DNA from: Streptomyces hygroscopicus
Lineage (GTDB): Bacteria; Actinomycetota; Actinomycetes; Streptomycetales; Streptomycetaceae
Direction of reading: 5' to 3'
Length of the DNA stretch: 64,000 nt
Assembly: GCA_002021875.1 (NCBI GenBank)
Contig: CP018627.1
Coordinates: 10,416,001 to 10,480,000, forward strand
Below the pieces are notes generated by a model, which made no database searches, had not been told where the DNA came from, and saw nothing but the letters and a program-made list of their open reading frames with translations. Below are positions 24,835 to 32,879 of the stretch, in pieces. The first letter of the stretch is position 1, and each line of letters starts with the position of its first letter. The translations under genes and the position numbers were made by a program.

Positions 24835-25448
24835 CACTCGAAGACACGATCAAGCTGCTCGGCGAGATCAGCCTCGTCGACGACCGGGTCGTGAAGACCG
24901 ACGAGACCGAACAGCTCGCGCAGGTCCGGCTCTGGGCTGCGGCACTGCGCGAGGTGCCCCTCGACTTCGCCGGCGAGGCGGTCGGACGGCACTACGCCGA
25001 GAGTGCATGGCCGGTCATGCCGAAGGACATCACGGCGCGGTGGCGGGCCGTCGCCCGCGACCGGATGGGTCGGCACGCCGAGCGGCGCGCCCCGGCCGCC
25101 GATCCGGACGACGTCGGCGGGTACGTGCTCGCGCTGCGCGCCGAGCGGCAGGCGGTCGTCGTCGGCGACCAGGCGCCCGCGCACGTAAGGGAGTTGACCG
25201 CCAGCGTCGGTCGGCCCGTCGAGCTCGTACCCGCGAACGACGAGTTCCGGCAGGCCAAGGCGCGGCAGTGGCCGACGCGCGAGCGCCCGGCCGGACCGCC
25301 CGCCCTCGCGGTGCGCTGCACGGCCTGCGGCGCGGCCGCCGGTATGCCGTGCCGGACGACGGTCCGTGGCCGGGTCATGTCCGGCACGCACGGAAGTCGG
25401 CAGGACGCACACGCTGCGGCGGTCGCCGAAGGGCGGGTGAACACCTGA
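24831..25448 (+). CDS. Probable helicase loader / replication protein with zinc finger
   Basis: 205 residues from ATG 24831. The N-terminal helical region (IKLLGEISLVDDRVVKTDETEQ, then VRLWAAALREVPLDFAGEAVGRHYAESAWPVMPKDI) resembles phage helicase loaders, with the usual short helices ending in a PxDI segment. The C-terminus has a zinc-knuckle pattern (CTACGAAAGMPCRTT, then HGSRQDAH). Gene order initiator then loader supports recruitment of the host replicative helicase. Confidence 0.55.
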   Translation: MTLEDTIKLLGEISLVDDRVVKTDETEQLAQVRLWAAALREVPLDFAGEAVGRHYAESAWPVMPKDITARWRAVARDRMGRHAERRAPAADPDDVGGYVLALRAERQAVVVGDQAPAHVRELTASVGRPVELVPANDEFRQAKARQWPTRERPAGPPALAVRCTACGAAAGMPCRTTVRGRVMSGTHGSRQDAHAAAVAEGRVNT

Positions 25449-25732
25449 TGATCCCGAGCACCGCGCGGTCGCGGATCCCCGGCGCTGTGGCTGCGGTGAT
25501 CGCAGCCGTTGTCGCAGAACACCCGCATGCCGACCCGCACGCGATCGGCCGGCTCGCTGTGCATGCGCTGACCGACGAAGGGTGGCACATCAGCGCCGTA
25601 CCCGATCACGTCGACGAGGAGTCGACACCCGCCGCTGTACGCCCGTGTGAGCGCCCCGCACGCGCCTCGACGGCGCTGAACACGCACTCACGCCCGTACG
25701 CCAGCCAGACACTCACGGAGCACGCGAAATGA
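25448..25732 (+). CDS. Hypothetical early protein
   Basis: 94 residues. The N-terminal helix (VAAVIAAVVAEHPHADPHAIGRLAVHALTDEGW) looks like a small helical domain; the tail is Arg/Thr/Ser-rich. Not recognised. Confidence 0.6.
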   Translation: MIPSTARSRIPGAVAAVIAAVVAEHPHADPHAIGRLAVHALTDEGWHISAVPDHVDEESTPAAVRPCERPARASTALNTHSRPYASQTLTEHAK

Positions 25733-26202
25733 CCACACTCAGCCCTGCCGTGTCCGACGTCCTCACCGAACGCGCCCGCCAAGACGAGAAATGGGGCGAG
25801 CAGAACCACGACCCCGAGGTATGGCTCGCCATCGCCGGTGAAGAGTTCGGCGAGCTCGCGCAGGCGATCCTCGCCCGCCGCTTCGGCGCCGCCGAGCACA
25901 GCAGCCACAACACGGGCGTTCGGGCCGAGGCAGTGCAGCTCGCCGCGGTGGCGGTTGCCCTGGTCGAGTGCCTCGACCGCAACGCCGAGCCAGTGACCCC
26001 GCCCGCCGACATGGTCGGCTCGCTCGCGCTGCGCCGCGCCGTTGAGATCGCCGTCGGCACGCCCGTGCCGTGCCCGCAGTGCTCGCGGCGCACGCCGTGC
26101 CGCTGTGTCGCCTCGCGCAACGAGGGGCGCGTCGAGGCGATCGTCGCCGCCATCCGCCCGTGGCTGCGTCTGGACGACGAGCCCGGACGCGAGTCGTCGT
26201 GA
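25729..26202 (+). CDS. MazG-like NTP pyrophosphohydrolase
   Basis: 157 residues. VWLAIAGEEFGELAQAILARR carries the EExxE helix and AEAVQLAAVAVALVECLD the second acidic helix of all-alpha NTP pyrophosphatases, preceded by RQDEKWGEQNH, common in phage members. The C-terminal part adds a cysteine pair set (CPQCSRRTPCRC). Such enzymes hydrolyse nucleoside triphosphates; phage roles include nucleotide-pool clean-up and lowering alarmones. Confidence 0.75.
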   Translation: MTTLSPAVSDVLTERARQDEKWGEQNHDPEVWLAIAGEEFGELAQAILARRFGAAEHSSHNTGVRAEAVQLAAVAVALVECLDRNAEPVTPPADMVGSLALRRAVEIAVGTPVPCPQCSRRTPCRCVASRNEGRVEAIVAAIRPWLRLDDEPGRESS

Positions 26203-26435
26203 GCGTCCCCGAGTTCGAGCAGCTCGCCCTCGAGGGGCTTACCGACGAGCAGCTCGTCGAGCTCCTCGAGGACCTGTACGGACCACTGCCCGAGGCCGAG
26301 CCCGAGCTGCTGCTCGGCTACGCACGGCCCGCGACCCGGCGACCGGCCGATATCGACCCGCTGCGCCCCATCGTCGACGTGCCGCCGATCGACACCTACG
26401 ACCCCGCTGCCACTGATCAGACGAGGACACCATGA
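26199..26435 (+). CDS. Small acidic hypothetical protein
   Basis: 78 residues from GTG 26199. The acidic helical N-terminus (LEGLTDEQLVELLEDLYGPLPEAEPEL) would suit a protein-protein or DNA-mimic surface; nothing more can be said. Confidence 0.6.
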   Translation: MSVPEFEQLALEGLTDEQLVELLEDLYGPLPEAEPELLLGYARPATRRPADIDPLRPIVDVPPIDTYDPAATDQTRTP

Positions 26436-27025
26436 CTGAGAAACTCCATCGGCGCGCCCGCGTCGAGCACGCGCTGCGCACCACGTTGCGCGGCGACTGC
26501 CGCGACTGGCCGATGCCCGCTGGTCGCGAGGCGTGCCAGCAGCCGGGCGGGCACAAGTACGACATGCGGTGCGCGCTGTGCACACGTGACGTTGATGCCC
26601 TCGTCGACGCCGTGCTCGCCGCAGCCGGCGAGGACGACACGACCGCGAGTGCCGCGCCGGGCCCGACGCGATGGGCCTACGACCAGGCGTGCGAGGCACT
26701 GCACAAGCACCGGCAGCGTGCCGAGGCTCTGACCGTCGCGCTCGACAGCGTCCGGGCGTGGCGGCACCGGCAGCCGCTTACCGCCGCAACCCGGTACGAC
26801 GAGCTCGACGCGGTCCTCGACGCCGCGGCGGCCGGGCAGATCGAGGCGCAGCTCGCCGCGCCCGAGCCCACATCGCTGCCCGAGGCGGTCGAGGCGCATC
26901 ACCGCGTCATGAGCGCGCGGCGCCGCGCGCTCGCCGATGCCCGCCGCATCTGGGACCAGATCGAGGCGACCGCGATCCGGAACGTCGCACGGTTCATGCC
27001 GGTCCGCAGCGAGGCAGTGCGATGA
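26432..27025 (+). CDS. Hypothetical early protein with N-terminal cysteines
   Basis: 197 residues. Cys residues in the first 50 positions (CRDWPMPAGREACQQPGGH, CALCTRD) could bind zinc; the rest is long helices (DELDAVLDAAAAGQIEAQLA). No family recognised. Confidence 0.6.
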   Translation: MTEKLHRRARVEHALRTTLRGDCRDWPMPAGREACQQPGGHKYDMRCALCTRDVDALVDAVLAAAGEDDTTASAAPGPTRWAYDQACEALHKHRQRAEALTVALDSVRAWRHRQPLTAATRYDELDAVLDAAAAGQIEAQLAAPEPTSLPEAVEAHHRVMSARRRALADARRIWDQIEATAIRNVARFMPVRSEAVR

Positions 27026-27219
27026 CCGACGACCGCCGCAACGCCGCCAGCCTCGCTCGTGCGGCACGCACAGAGATCGACCGCATCCCCATCGGACACA
27101 TCAAGACCGACGTTCTGCTCGCGCACAGCGCGAAGGCGGCGGCGCTCGCCGGTATCGGCATCGTGCATGCGCTGCTCGACATCGCGAACGCGATCCGCTC
27201 GGCGACCGACCGCCCGTAG
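27022..27219 (+). CDS. Small hypothetical protein
   Basis: 65 residues from ATG 27022. Helical, with AKAAALAGIGIVHALLDIANAI as a weakly hydrophobic helix. Last gene before a hairpin. Confidence 0.6.
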   Translation: MTDDRRNAASLARAARTEIDRIPIGHIKTDVLLAHSAKAAALAGIGIVHALLDIANAIRSATDRP

Positions 27220-27228
27220 CACGACGAA

Positions 27229-27266
27229 GGGGCGCCCCCATCCGGCCAGATGATCCGGGGCGCCCC
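27229..27266 (+). terminator. GGGGCGCCCC hairpin
   Basis: The sequence GGGGCGCCCC occurs at 27229-27238 and 27257-27266 and pairs as a 10 bp stem with an 18-base loop, between two rightward genes. No T-run. It may be a partial terminator or an RNA-stabilising stem. Confidence 0.5.
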
Positions 27267-27317
27267 GCACGCGGCGTGATCACCCTACGCCCCGCCGCAT
27301 CATCAGGAGCGCCCGCC

Positions 27318-28301
27318 ATGCACCGCACCACCCGCACCGCCGCCGAAGACCTCGGCCTCGTCCTCGCCTATTGGCCCCACCTGCGCGCCCTCGTCGACAG
27401 CTCGACGCCCGGCGTCTGGCCCCCCGCTGCGGGCAAGTCGGCGTATCTGCACGACGACCAGGACGACGACGAGCTGCCCGTCGTGCTCTCCCACCCGCAG
27501 CGCCTCGTCACCCGCACCGACCGGCACGGACGGCTCGCCTACGAGTGCGCCCTCTGTGATCACGTCGGCGAGGGCGGTGCGCACCGCGTGCGCGACGACC
27601 GCGACGCGGGGCGGCTCGCCGAGCTTCCCGCCCCCCTGCGGCTGCACGTCGTCGACGCCTGCGTCGCGGTCGAGACGGCGCTGTGCGAGATCGCCGACGA
27701 GATCGCCGCCGAGGTGCAGCTCGCGCCCCTACCCTCTGCGGTCGCCCGTCGAGCCGCCTATCGCACCGCGCGCGAGGCGCAGATCGCCGCAGACGACCGC
27801 GCGCGCCGCGACGAGTTCGCCGCGGCCGACGCCGCGAGCCCGGCCCGCTGGTCGTTCACGCTGGGCGATCGGACCGCGGTACGAGCCGCTCTGTGGCTGC
27901 TTGACCGGCTCGACGACGAGGTCGGCCCGTGCAAGCCGGTCAGCGATGCGCAGCGTGCCCGTATCGCCCTGGTGGCCTGTGAGGCGGCGCAGCGGATCGA
28001 ACGCACTCTTGGCGCCGAGCGGCGGCACGTGCCGATGCCCGACGACCGGCCGTGCCCCTGGTGCGGCGCCGCACTGACGATGCACGGAGGCGGCACTGAT
28101 ACGCCCATGGTGACCTGCGAGAACGGGTTCGATTGCGGCGCCCCCGTGCCGGTCGTCGAGGGGCGCCGCCGGTGGGCGACGCCGCAAGAGTTGCTCAAGC
28201 TGCGCGCCGCCCTCGACGCTGCGGCGCGGCGCCGTCGACGGGCTGCTGCGCGCCGTCGGCAGCGCGCGGCAGCACGGGCGCGAGCGTCGGACGCCGCCTG
28301 A
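27318..28301 (+). CDS. Hypothetical protein with zinc-ribbon elements
   Basis: 327 residues from ATG 27318 with AGGAG upstream. It contains CALCDHVGEG near residue 75 and CPWCGAALTMHGGG near 250 with a later CENGFDCG, making at least one full zinc ribbon; the C-terminus is a long Arg/Ala helix (RRRRAAARRRQRAAARARAS) suited to nucleic-acid binding. No family recognised. Last gene of the main early operon. Confidence 0.65.
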   Translation: MHRTTRTAAEDLGLVLAYWPHLRALVDSSTPGVWPPAAGKSAYLHDDQDDDELPVVLSHPQRLVTRTDRHGRLAYECALCDHVGEGGAHRVRDDRDAGRLAELPAPLRLHVVDACVAVETALCEIADEIAAEVQLAPLPSAVARRAAYRTAREAQIAADDRARRDEFAAADAASPARWSFTLGDRTAVRAALWLLDRLDDEVGPCKPVSDAQRARIALVACEAAQRIERTLGAERRHVPMPDDRPCPWCGAALTMHGGGTDTPMVTCENGFDCGAPVPVVEGRRRWATPQELLKLRAALDAAARRRRRAAARRRQRAAARARASDAA

Positions 28302-28306
28302 TACAG

Positions 28307-28351
28307 CGACCGCCGCTGCCGCAGTCCGGAGCGGATGCGGCAGCGGCGGTC
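28307..28351. terminator. Strong hairpin terminator ending the early operon
   Basis: Perfect 17 bp stem (28307-28323 with 28335-28351) and an 11-base loop, between the rightward early operon and a leftward gene. Bidirectional by position. Confidence 0.85.
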
Positions 28352-28382
28352 GGCCGGCGACGATGGCCGGCACACGGGGGCG

Positions 28383-28685
28383 TTACTTGCCCTTCGCGAT
28401 CTGATCGACACGAGAGATTGAAAGTCCAGTGCCCTCACTGACCTTCGCGAGCGTGAGTGACTTCCGCAGATGTTGCACATCAGCGCGCCGGGTGCTCGTG
28501 AGCAGCGGCTGCGCCTCGTCGACCGCCTTGAGCAATTCCGAGATCATCCGGGCCCGGTCCATCGGGCTCGCGCGCTCGTCGAGGGCCCGCTCGGCGGCCG
28601 CCCGGAAGAGGTCGCCCGGGCTCTGCTCGCCGCCCGGCTGTGGGTCGGCCGGGGCGACCGGCTCGGCGTTCTGCGTTGTCTCCAT
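28383..28685 (-). CDS. Small DNA-binding regulator, leftward
   Basis: 100 residues. A helix-turn-helix lies at the very C-terminus (LTLAKVSEGTGLSISRVDQIAKGK), preceded by a helical segment with a possible dimer interface (RMISELLKAVDEAQPLLTSTRRADVQHLRK). The N-terminus is Pro/Ala-rich. It is divergent from the gene at 28798 across a 112 bp gap with TTTTCTAG repeats and a good promoter, so it probably represses that promoter and perhaps itself. Confidence 0.7.
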   Translation of the reverse strand: METTQNAEPVAPADPQPGGEQSPGDLFRAAAERALDERASPMDRARMISELLKAVDEAQPLLTSTRRADVQHLRKSLTLAKVSEGTGLSISRVDQIAKGK

Positions 28686-28797
28686 GCAGAGCAGTGTAGA
28701 ACCCGCTCAAGATCTTTTTCTAGGGGGGTTGAAATTCTTTTCTAGTCCCCTATAAAGTCGTGCCTGCAACGACGGCGACACCGAAGGGAACACACCG
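28686..28797 (+). promoter_or_regulatory. Vegetative-type promoter with repeated TTTTCTAG sites
   Basis: TTGAAA (28729-28734) and TATAAA (28751-28756) with a 16-base spacer form one of the best sigma-70-like promoters in the window, and AT content is locally high. TTTTCTAGGGG and TTTTCTAGTCCCC flank and overlap the hexamers and could be operators for the divergent regulator. Confidence 0.65.
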
Positions 28798-29232
28798 ATG
28801 ACCATGACTTACGACGAGGTCACCCCCGACAGCCGAGTGATCTGCCACTCGCGCGGCGACATCAAGGGCACCGTGCTCACCAAGCGCCCCGACGGCTTCG
28901 GTGAGAGCAAGCCGATCGTGCGGATCGCCTTCGACAACGGCGGCGAGGGCTACAACTACCCCGAGCAGCTCAGCCCGCTCGACGAGGCCGCGCCCGCCCC
29001 GAAGCTGCGCGCGAGCGGATACAAGGGCGTGTCGTCGTTCTTCATGGGGGGCGACGAGTACCACGTGCAGAACTCGGCATGCGGTGCGCGCGGGTTCTGG
29101 CAGGTCATCCGTCGGCGCGAGGACGGCAAGGCGGCGACGAACGCCGACTACCTCATCGCGGGCGCCGCGACCCGCAAGGCGGCGTTCGATGCGGCGGTCG
29201 CGAAGCTCGAAGCGCGCAAGACCCGCCCCTGA
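28798..29232 (+). CDS. Hypothetical protein behind its own promoter
   Basis: 144 residues from ATG 28798. The N-terminal half is beta-rich (SRVICHSRGDIKGTVLTKRP, PIVRIAFDNGGEGYNYPEQL); the second half has GFWQVIRRREDGKAATNADY. No family recognised. Its strong promoter and dedicated regulator suggest it is expressed in the lysogen. Confidence 0.65.
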   Translation: MTMTYDEVTPDSRVICHSRGDIKGTVLTKRPDGFGESKPIVRIAFDNGGEGYNYPEQLSPLDEAAPAPKLRASGYKGVSSFFMGGDEYHVQNSACGARGFWQVIRRREDGKAATNADYLIAGAATRKAAFDAAVAKLEARKTRP

Positions 29233-29243
29233 TCTACACCGAA

Positions 29244-29264
29244 GGCGCCCCGTCACGGGGCGCC
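29244..29264 (+). terminator. GGCGCCCCG hairpin
   Basis: A 9 bp perfect stem with a 3-base loop directly after the gene ending at 29232. No T-run. It belongs to the GGCGCCCC hairpin set seen in this region. Confidence 0.6.
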
Positions 29265-29280
29265 GCGAAAGGAACCGCCC

Positions 29281-29622
29281 ATGTCACCGATGTACGGACC
29301 GCAGATCGTTCGCGCCGCCGATGTGCGCGAAGGCGACAAGATCCTCGCGAGCTTCCCTGAAGGGATCACCTTCGAGACTGCCGTGATCGAGGCCGCCGAC
29401 CGCTTCGACGAGCCGTACCTCGCCAAGCCCGAGCCGTTCGACCCGAGCTGCGGGTGCGGAGTGTGCTGCCTGATGGAGGGGCCCGGACCGTTCGTCGTGC
29501 TGTCCAACGGGCATCCGTGGGATGCCTGCGACCCGTGGCCCGCCGCCGATCCCGTGCTGATCGTGCCCGCCCTGCCGTTGTCCCGTAGGCGCAAGCTGCC
29601 CGCTGTCGTCACGCTCGACTGA
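29281..29622 (+). CDS. Hypothetical protein with CGCGVCC motif
   Basis: 113 residues from ATG 29281 with AAAGGAA upstream. It has REGDKILASFPEG and a cysteine cluster (CGCGVCCLMEGPGPF) that might bind metal. Unknown function. Confidence 0.65.
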   Translation: MSPMYGPQIVRAADVREGDKILASFPEGITFETAVIEAADRFDEPYLAKPEPFDPSCGCGVCCLMEGPGPFVVLSNGHPWDACDPWPAADPVLIVPALPLSRRRKLPAVVTLD

Positions 29623-29675
29623 GCGCCGCACAGCAGGACCGCCCAGTACTCACGTCACCACCGAGAGAGGCGAAG

Positions 29676-29900
29676 ATGAGTCCGGAAGAGATCGAAAACG
29701 ACTGGGATCCGTATCCACTCGGCACGCGCGTCGAGGTCACGGCCGACGAGTTCACGCACTGCGGCAGGATCCGAGGCGTGGTTAAGCCACAGATGCCGCG
29801 CCCTGTGCGCGAGAACACCGAGTTCTACCCTGGCGGGTACCTCATCGGTCCGTACTGGGTCACTCCCGCATGGGGTCACGCGGTCCGCCCCATCGACTGA
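29676..29900 (+). CDS. Small hypothetical protein
   Basis: 74 residues from ATG 29676 with GAGAGAGG upstream. A compact beta-rich domain by composition (GTRVEVTADEFTHCGRIRGVV). It is followed at once by a strong terminator. Confidence 0.65.
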   Translation: MSPEEIENDWDPYPLGTRVEVTADEFTHCGRIRGVVKPQMPRPVRENTEFYPGGYLIGPYWVTPAWGHAVRPID

Positions 29901-29909
29901 GTCCGCACA

Positions 29910-29952
29910 GCGAAGCGCCCCCGCCGATTGGAGCTCGGCGGGGGCGCTTCGC
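29910..29952. terminator. Strong bidirectional hairpin terminator
   Basis: Perfect 17 bp stem (29910-29926 with 29936-29952), 9-base loop, between the rightward gene ending at 29900 and the leftward gene ending at 29980. Confidence 0.85.
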
Positions 29953-29979
29953 GTTGCGATGATACGCGGCGCGGCGGCG

Positions 29980-30222
29980 CTACTCGCCGCCGCTTTCGAG
30001 GTCGGTCCGGCGCCCCGGCCGCTTCTCGTACGTGGCGAAGAACTCGGCGATCTCACTCTCGCGCCACTTCGGGCGCGTACTGCCGGGCTCGAAGTGAGGG
30101 GCCGGAAACCCTGATTTCGGATCGGTGCGCAGGTTGTGCAGCGTCTGTCGGCTGATCGGCTGCTCGGCGATGATCTCAGCCTGCGTCATCAGGCGCTCAC
30201 CCCGTTCGGACTCCGTCGGCAC
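29980..30222 (-). CDS. Excisionase/AlpA-like small DNA-binding protein
   Basis: 80 residues from GTG 30222, chosen because AAGGAGG lies 8 bases upstream on the minus strand. A MerR/AlpA-type helix-turn-helix is visible: LMTQAEIIAEQPISRQTLHNLR, then FPAPHFEPGSTRPKWRESEIAEFF. Such proteins act as excisionases or as regulators of mobile-element genes. It is divergent from the DUF2637 cassette with a palindrome in between, so it probably controls that cassette. Confidence 0.75.
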   Translation of the reverse strand: MPTESERGERLMTQAEIIAEQPISRQTLHNLRTDPKSGFPAPHFEPGSTRPKWRESEIAEFFATYEKRPGRRTDLESGGE

Positions 30223-30240
30223 GGCGCCATCCTCCTTCGA

Positions 30241-30263
30241 ACCTCTTGACATTGTAAAGAGGT
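30241..30263. promoter_or_regulatory. Palindromic operator with overlapping divergent promoter elements
   Basis: ACCTCTT and AAGAGGT, 7 bp arms with a 9-base spacer. Rightward, the site contains TTGACA (30246-30251), a perfect -35 hexamer. Leftward, TACAAT (complement of 30251-30256) is a good -10. Binding here could control both directions. Confidence 0.65.
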
Positions 30264-30294
30264 CACTCCTAGTTTTGATCCTGCATACGGAAAA

Positions 30295-30330
30295 GCCCCG
30301 GCCGGCGCTGGCACGCCATATGGCCGGGGC
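30295..30330 (+). other. GC-rich hairpin in the leader of the DUF2637 gene
   Basis: GCCCCGGCC and GGCCGGGGC form a 9 bp stem with an 18-base loop, 39 bases before the DUF2637 start and downstream of the candidate promoter. It may act as an attenuator or leader structure. Confidence 0.45.
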
Positions 30331-30369
30331 GGACCGTGCCCAAAGCCGTGAAGCCGAGAGGGCCGATCC

Positions 30370-31608
30370 GTGAAGAATCGTAGCCGGGCGCACCCGGCCG
30401 TAACCCCTGATGGGGCCACCCGCTGGAAGTGGACCAACCGGATCGGTTGGCGCATCGGAATCGCGATCATCGCGCCCGCCGCCGCCGGTATCGTCGCGTG
30501 GTCCCTCTACGTCGTCGCGCACGACATGTACGGCGTTCCCCGGTTTCTCGCCGCCCTGGTCGCCGCTTGCTTCGACGGCGTTGCACTCGCTTGCCTGTAC
30601 CTGGCGAGCGAGGCGGTCCGCGAAGGACGCAGCGCGCTCGGGCCGCGGCTCGTGACGCTGCTGCAAGCCGCGATCTCCATGTACCTCAACTATTTGCACG
30701 CCGAGCACATCAACGGCGGAACCGGCGCGACGCTGATGTTCGCCGCGCCGACTGCCGGTCTGCTGCTGCTCTTCGACCAGTCGTGGGCCGCCACCCGGGC
30801 CCGGCACCGCATCGCGCGCGGCGAGCGGCCGATGCGTTGGCCGGTGTTCGGGTGGCTTGGATGGCTGCTCGCAGGCGAGCAGGCGTGGCAGGCCACAAAG
30901 CAGCGCGCAGTCGAGCACGTCACCGGCAAGTCGAGCGAGGACGAGCCGACACCGGCCGGAGCACGCGAGCCGAACGAACTGCTCGCCTCCGAGCTCGCCG
31001 ACATGCCCCCGAGCAAGGCGATCCGGATCATGCACGAGGCGCGCCCCGAGCTCACCCTCGCCGAGCTCGCCGAGGTGCTGCGGCAGTACGGGCAGGAAGT
31101 GACCGAGCTCGACGTCGCGATCGTCCTCGACCGCATGCCGCGGCCGAGCGACTTCACCTTGACGCGTGCCAATGCGAATGCGCATCACTACGATGCGCCC
31201 CCGCCGCAACAGCTCATCATCACCGTGCAGCAGCCCGAGGCGCTCCCCTCGGCGCAGGCCCCGAACACACCGCCCGCGCAGCCCCAGCAGCCCGAGGCGG
31301 AAGCGCCGGATCCCGCAGGTCAGCCAACAGGCAGTGAGCAGCAGCCCGGCCTCGACGAGAAGCGCCGGACTGACCGCATCATCGACGATGCGCTCGCTGT
31401 ATCGGGGCTGTCGACGGCTGCTGCGGTGCGGCGCGTCCGTGATGCGCTGCCCGGTCTCAACGCTGGGCAGATCGCCGAGCAGCTCAGCCGCCGCGGGTTC
31501 GAGAAGGTGACCGACAGCTACGTGCGCACGGTGAACTCGCGCGACCGTAAGACGACGCCGAAGTCGGCACCCGCCCCCCGGCGGCCGTCGGCCGGTCCCT
31601 ACCTCTGA
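30370..31608 (+). CDS. DUF2637 (Spd-like) membrane protein with C-terminal DNA-binding-type region
   Basis: 412 residues from GTG 30370. Four hydrophobic segments lie within residues about 28-135, in a block matching DUF2637 of actinomycete plasmids and integrative elements (VAHDMYGVPRFLAALVAACFDG, then LYLASEAVREGRSALGPRL). A long cytoplasmic part follows, Pro/Gln-rich, ending in a helical region (ALAVSGLSTAAAVRRVRDALPG) and a basic tail. On plasmids such genes travel with transfer and spread genes. It heads a row of five membrane-protein genes. Confidence 0.7.
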   Translation: MKNRSRAHPAVTPDGATRWKWTNRIGWRIGIAIIAPAAAGIVAWSLYVVAHDMYGVPRFLAALVAACFDGVALACLYLASEAVREGRSALGPRLVTLLQAAISMYLNYLHAEHINGGTGATLMFAAPTAGLLLLFDQSWAATRARHRIARGERPMRWPVFGWLGWLLAGEQAWQATKQRAVEHVTGKSSEDEPTPAGAREPNELLASELADMPPSKAIRIMHEARPELTLAELAEVLRQYGQEVTELDVAIVLDRMPRPSDFTLTRANANAHHYDAPPPQQLIITVQQPEALPSAQAPNTPPAQPQQPEAEAPDPAGQPTGSEQQPGLDEKRRTDRIIDDALAVSGLSTAAAVRRVRDALPGLNAGQIAEQLSRRGFEKVTDSYVRTVNSRDRKTTPKSAPAPRRPSAGPYL

Positions 31609-31616
31609 GGCGCGTC

Positions 31617-31787
31617 ATGCTGTCCGCCCTGGTCGCCGTGTTCTACGCCTCATGCGCCGCTGGCGCGTTCGTTGGCCTCGTCCGCGTCGCTCCCCGCCAC
31701 CGGCCCGAGCTGTACGCGCTCCCCGTGGCCGGGACCGTCGCGTTCATCCTCACCCTCGCCGCGCTCGGCGCGAGCCTCTACCGCTGA
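31617..31787 (+). CDS. 56-residue two-span membrane protein
   Basis: ATG 31617 to TGA 31787, 8 bases after the DUF2637 gene. Two hydrophobic segments (ALVAVFYASCAAGAFVGLV and VAGTVAFILTLAALGASLY) are joined by a short basic loop. It resembles the tiny spread proteins of Streptomyces plasmid transfer operons in size and position only. Confidence 0.65.
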   Translation: MLSALVAVFYASCAAGAFVGLVRVAPRHRPELYALPVAGTVAFILTLAALGASLYR

Positions 31788-31794
31788 GGAATCC

Positions 31795-32373
31795 ATGTCT
31801 GACCCGATCTCCCCGAGCCGGATCATCCCGGCCGGGCAACCGATCCCCGCCGCCCCGCCGCTGCTGCAGGCGCCACCCGGCGCGACCAATCTGCCCCCGT
31901 GGCGCACCGCTGCTGCACCCCCGCCGCCTCCGCCGCCCCCTGCGGCGCCGCAGCCCGTGCCCGCCCCGCCTCCGGGCCCGATCGAACACCACGTCATCAT
32001 CAAGTTCGCCCCTCCCGAGCCCGAGCCCGAGGTCGAGCCCGAGCTCGGCCGATGGGCCCGCATGTGGGAGGCGATCACCACCCGGGTGAAGCCCTGGCAG
32101 GCGCTCGTGGCGCTCGGTGCCGCAGCGGTCCCGATGCCCTGGACCGGCTACAGCGCCGCGACGACATGGGCCTACGTCATGCACGAGGCGCGCGGCATGC
32201 ACGTCGGCTTCGGCTACAGCCTGGCGTTCGGCACCTTCGCGTTCGCCGTGCGGCGCTTCACCGCTCACCGCGGCGTCGTCGCGCTGTGGGCGACCGCGGT
32301 GACCAGCATCGGAATCTTCGGCGCGACCGATTGGTACGACGCCGTCGTCGTGATCACGGGGGTTCGCCGATGA
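31795..32373 (+). CDS. Proline-rich membrane protein
   Basis: 192 residues with GAGGA before ATG 31795. A polyproline, disordered N-terminus (residues about 1-75) is followed by three or more hydrophobic segments (QALVALGAAAVPMPWTGYS, VALWATAVTSIGIFGA). The N-terminal tail probably faces the cytoplasm and may bind partners. It overlaps the next gene by ATGA. Confidence 0.65.
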   Translation: MSDPISPSRIIPAGQPIPAAPPLLQAPPGATNLPPWRTAAAPPPPPPPPAAPQPVPAPPPGPIEHHVIIKFAPPEPEPEVEPELGRWARMWEAITTRVKPWQALVALGAAAVPMPWTGYSAATTWAYVMHEARGMHVGFGYSLAFGTFAFAVRRFTAHRGVVALWATAVTSIGIFGATDWYDAVVVITGVRR

Positions 32374-32879
32374 ACGTAGGGGTCAATCTGGGCGGCATCG
32401 CGATCGCTCTCGCGATCCTGTGGCTGAATCTCCGGAAGTGGTGGAAGGGCAGCCGCAACCCGCAAGAGCTGATCCACTACGGCGCCGGTTCGGCACTCGG
32501 CTCGGTGTCGACGATCTGCATCGGCGGGGCACTCGGATGGGGCGCGGCGGGCCTCGCCGGTCTGTTCTCAAGCGCCGGTAACAAGGGCGTGTCAACAGCG
32601 ACCGGCACGAGCGGCTCGGCGACCCTGCCGACCGGCCGCATGGGGACGCTCACGCCCGAGGGCGCAGTGATGACCTGTCTGCTCCTGGTGGGCGTGATCG
32701 CCCTCTACAAGACATCGGGGAAGCTCGAAAAGCGCCGCATCGTTGGCGGGTTCACCACCTTCGCAATCCTCGGATTCCTGCCCGGCGTCGCCGCGCTGCT
32801 CGCCTGGTGGCCCGACTCCCTCAACTGGGCTGGCGCGAAGGTCGTCGAGGTGCTCGGCAAGGGAGGTGATGCGCTGTGA
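32370..32879 (+). CDS. Multi-span membrane protein
   Basis: 169 residues. Hydrophobic segments at about 4-20, 45-68, 97-112 and 125-145 (ICIGGALGWGAAGLAGLF, TTFAILGFLPGVAALLAWW). No enzyme motif. Overlaps its neighbours by ATGA and GTGA, so it is translationally coupled within the cassette. Confidence 0.65.
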   Translation: MNVGVNLGGIAIALAILWLNLRKWWKGSRNPQELIHYGAGSALGSVSTICIGGALGWGAAGLAGLFSSAGNKGVSTATGTSGSATLPTGRMGTLTPEGAVMTCLLLVGVIALYKTSGKLEKRRIVGGFTTFAILGFLPGVAALLAWWPDSLNWAGAKVVEVLGKGGDAL

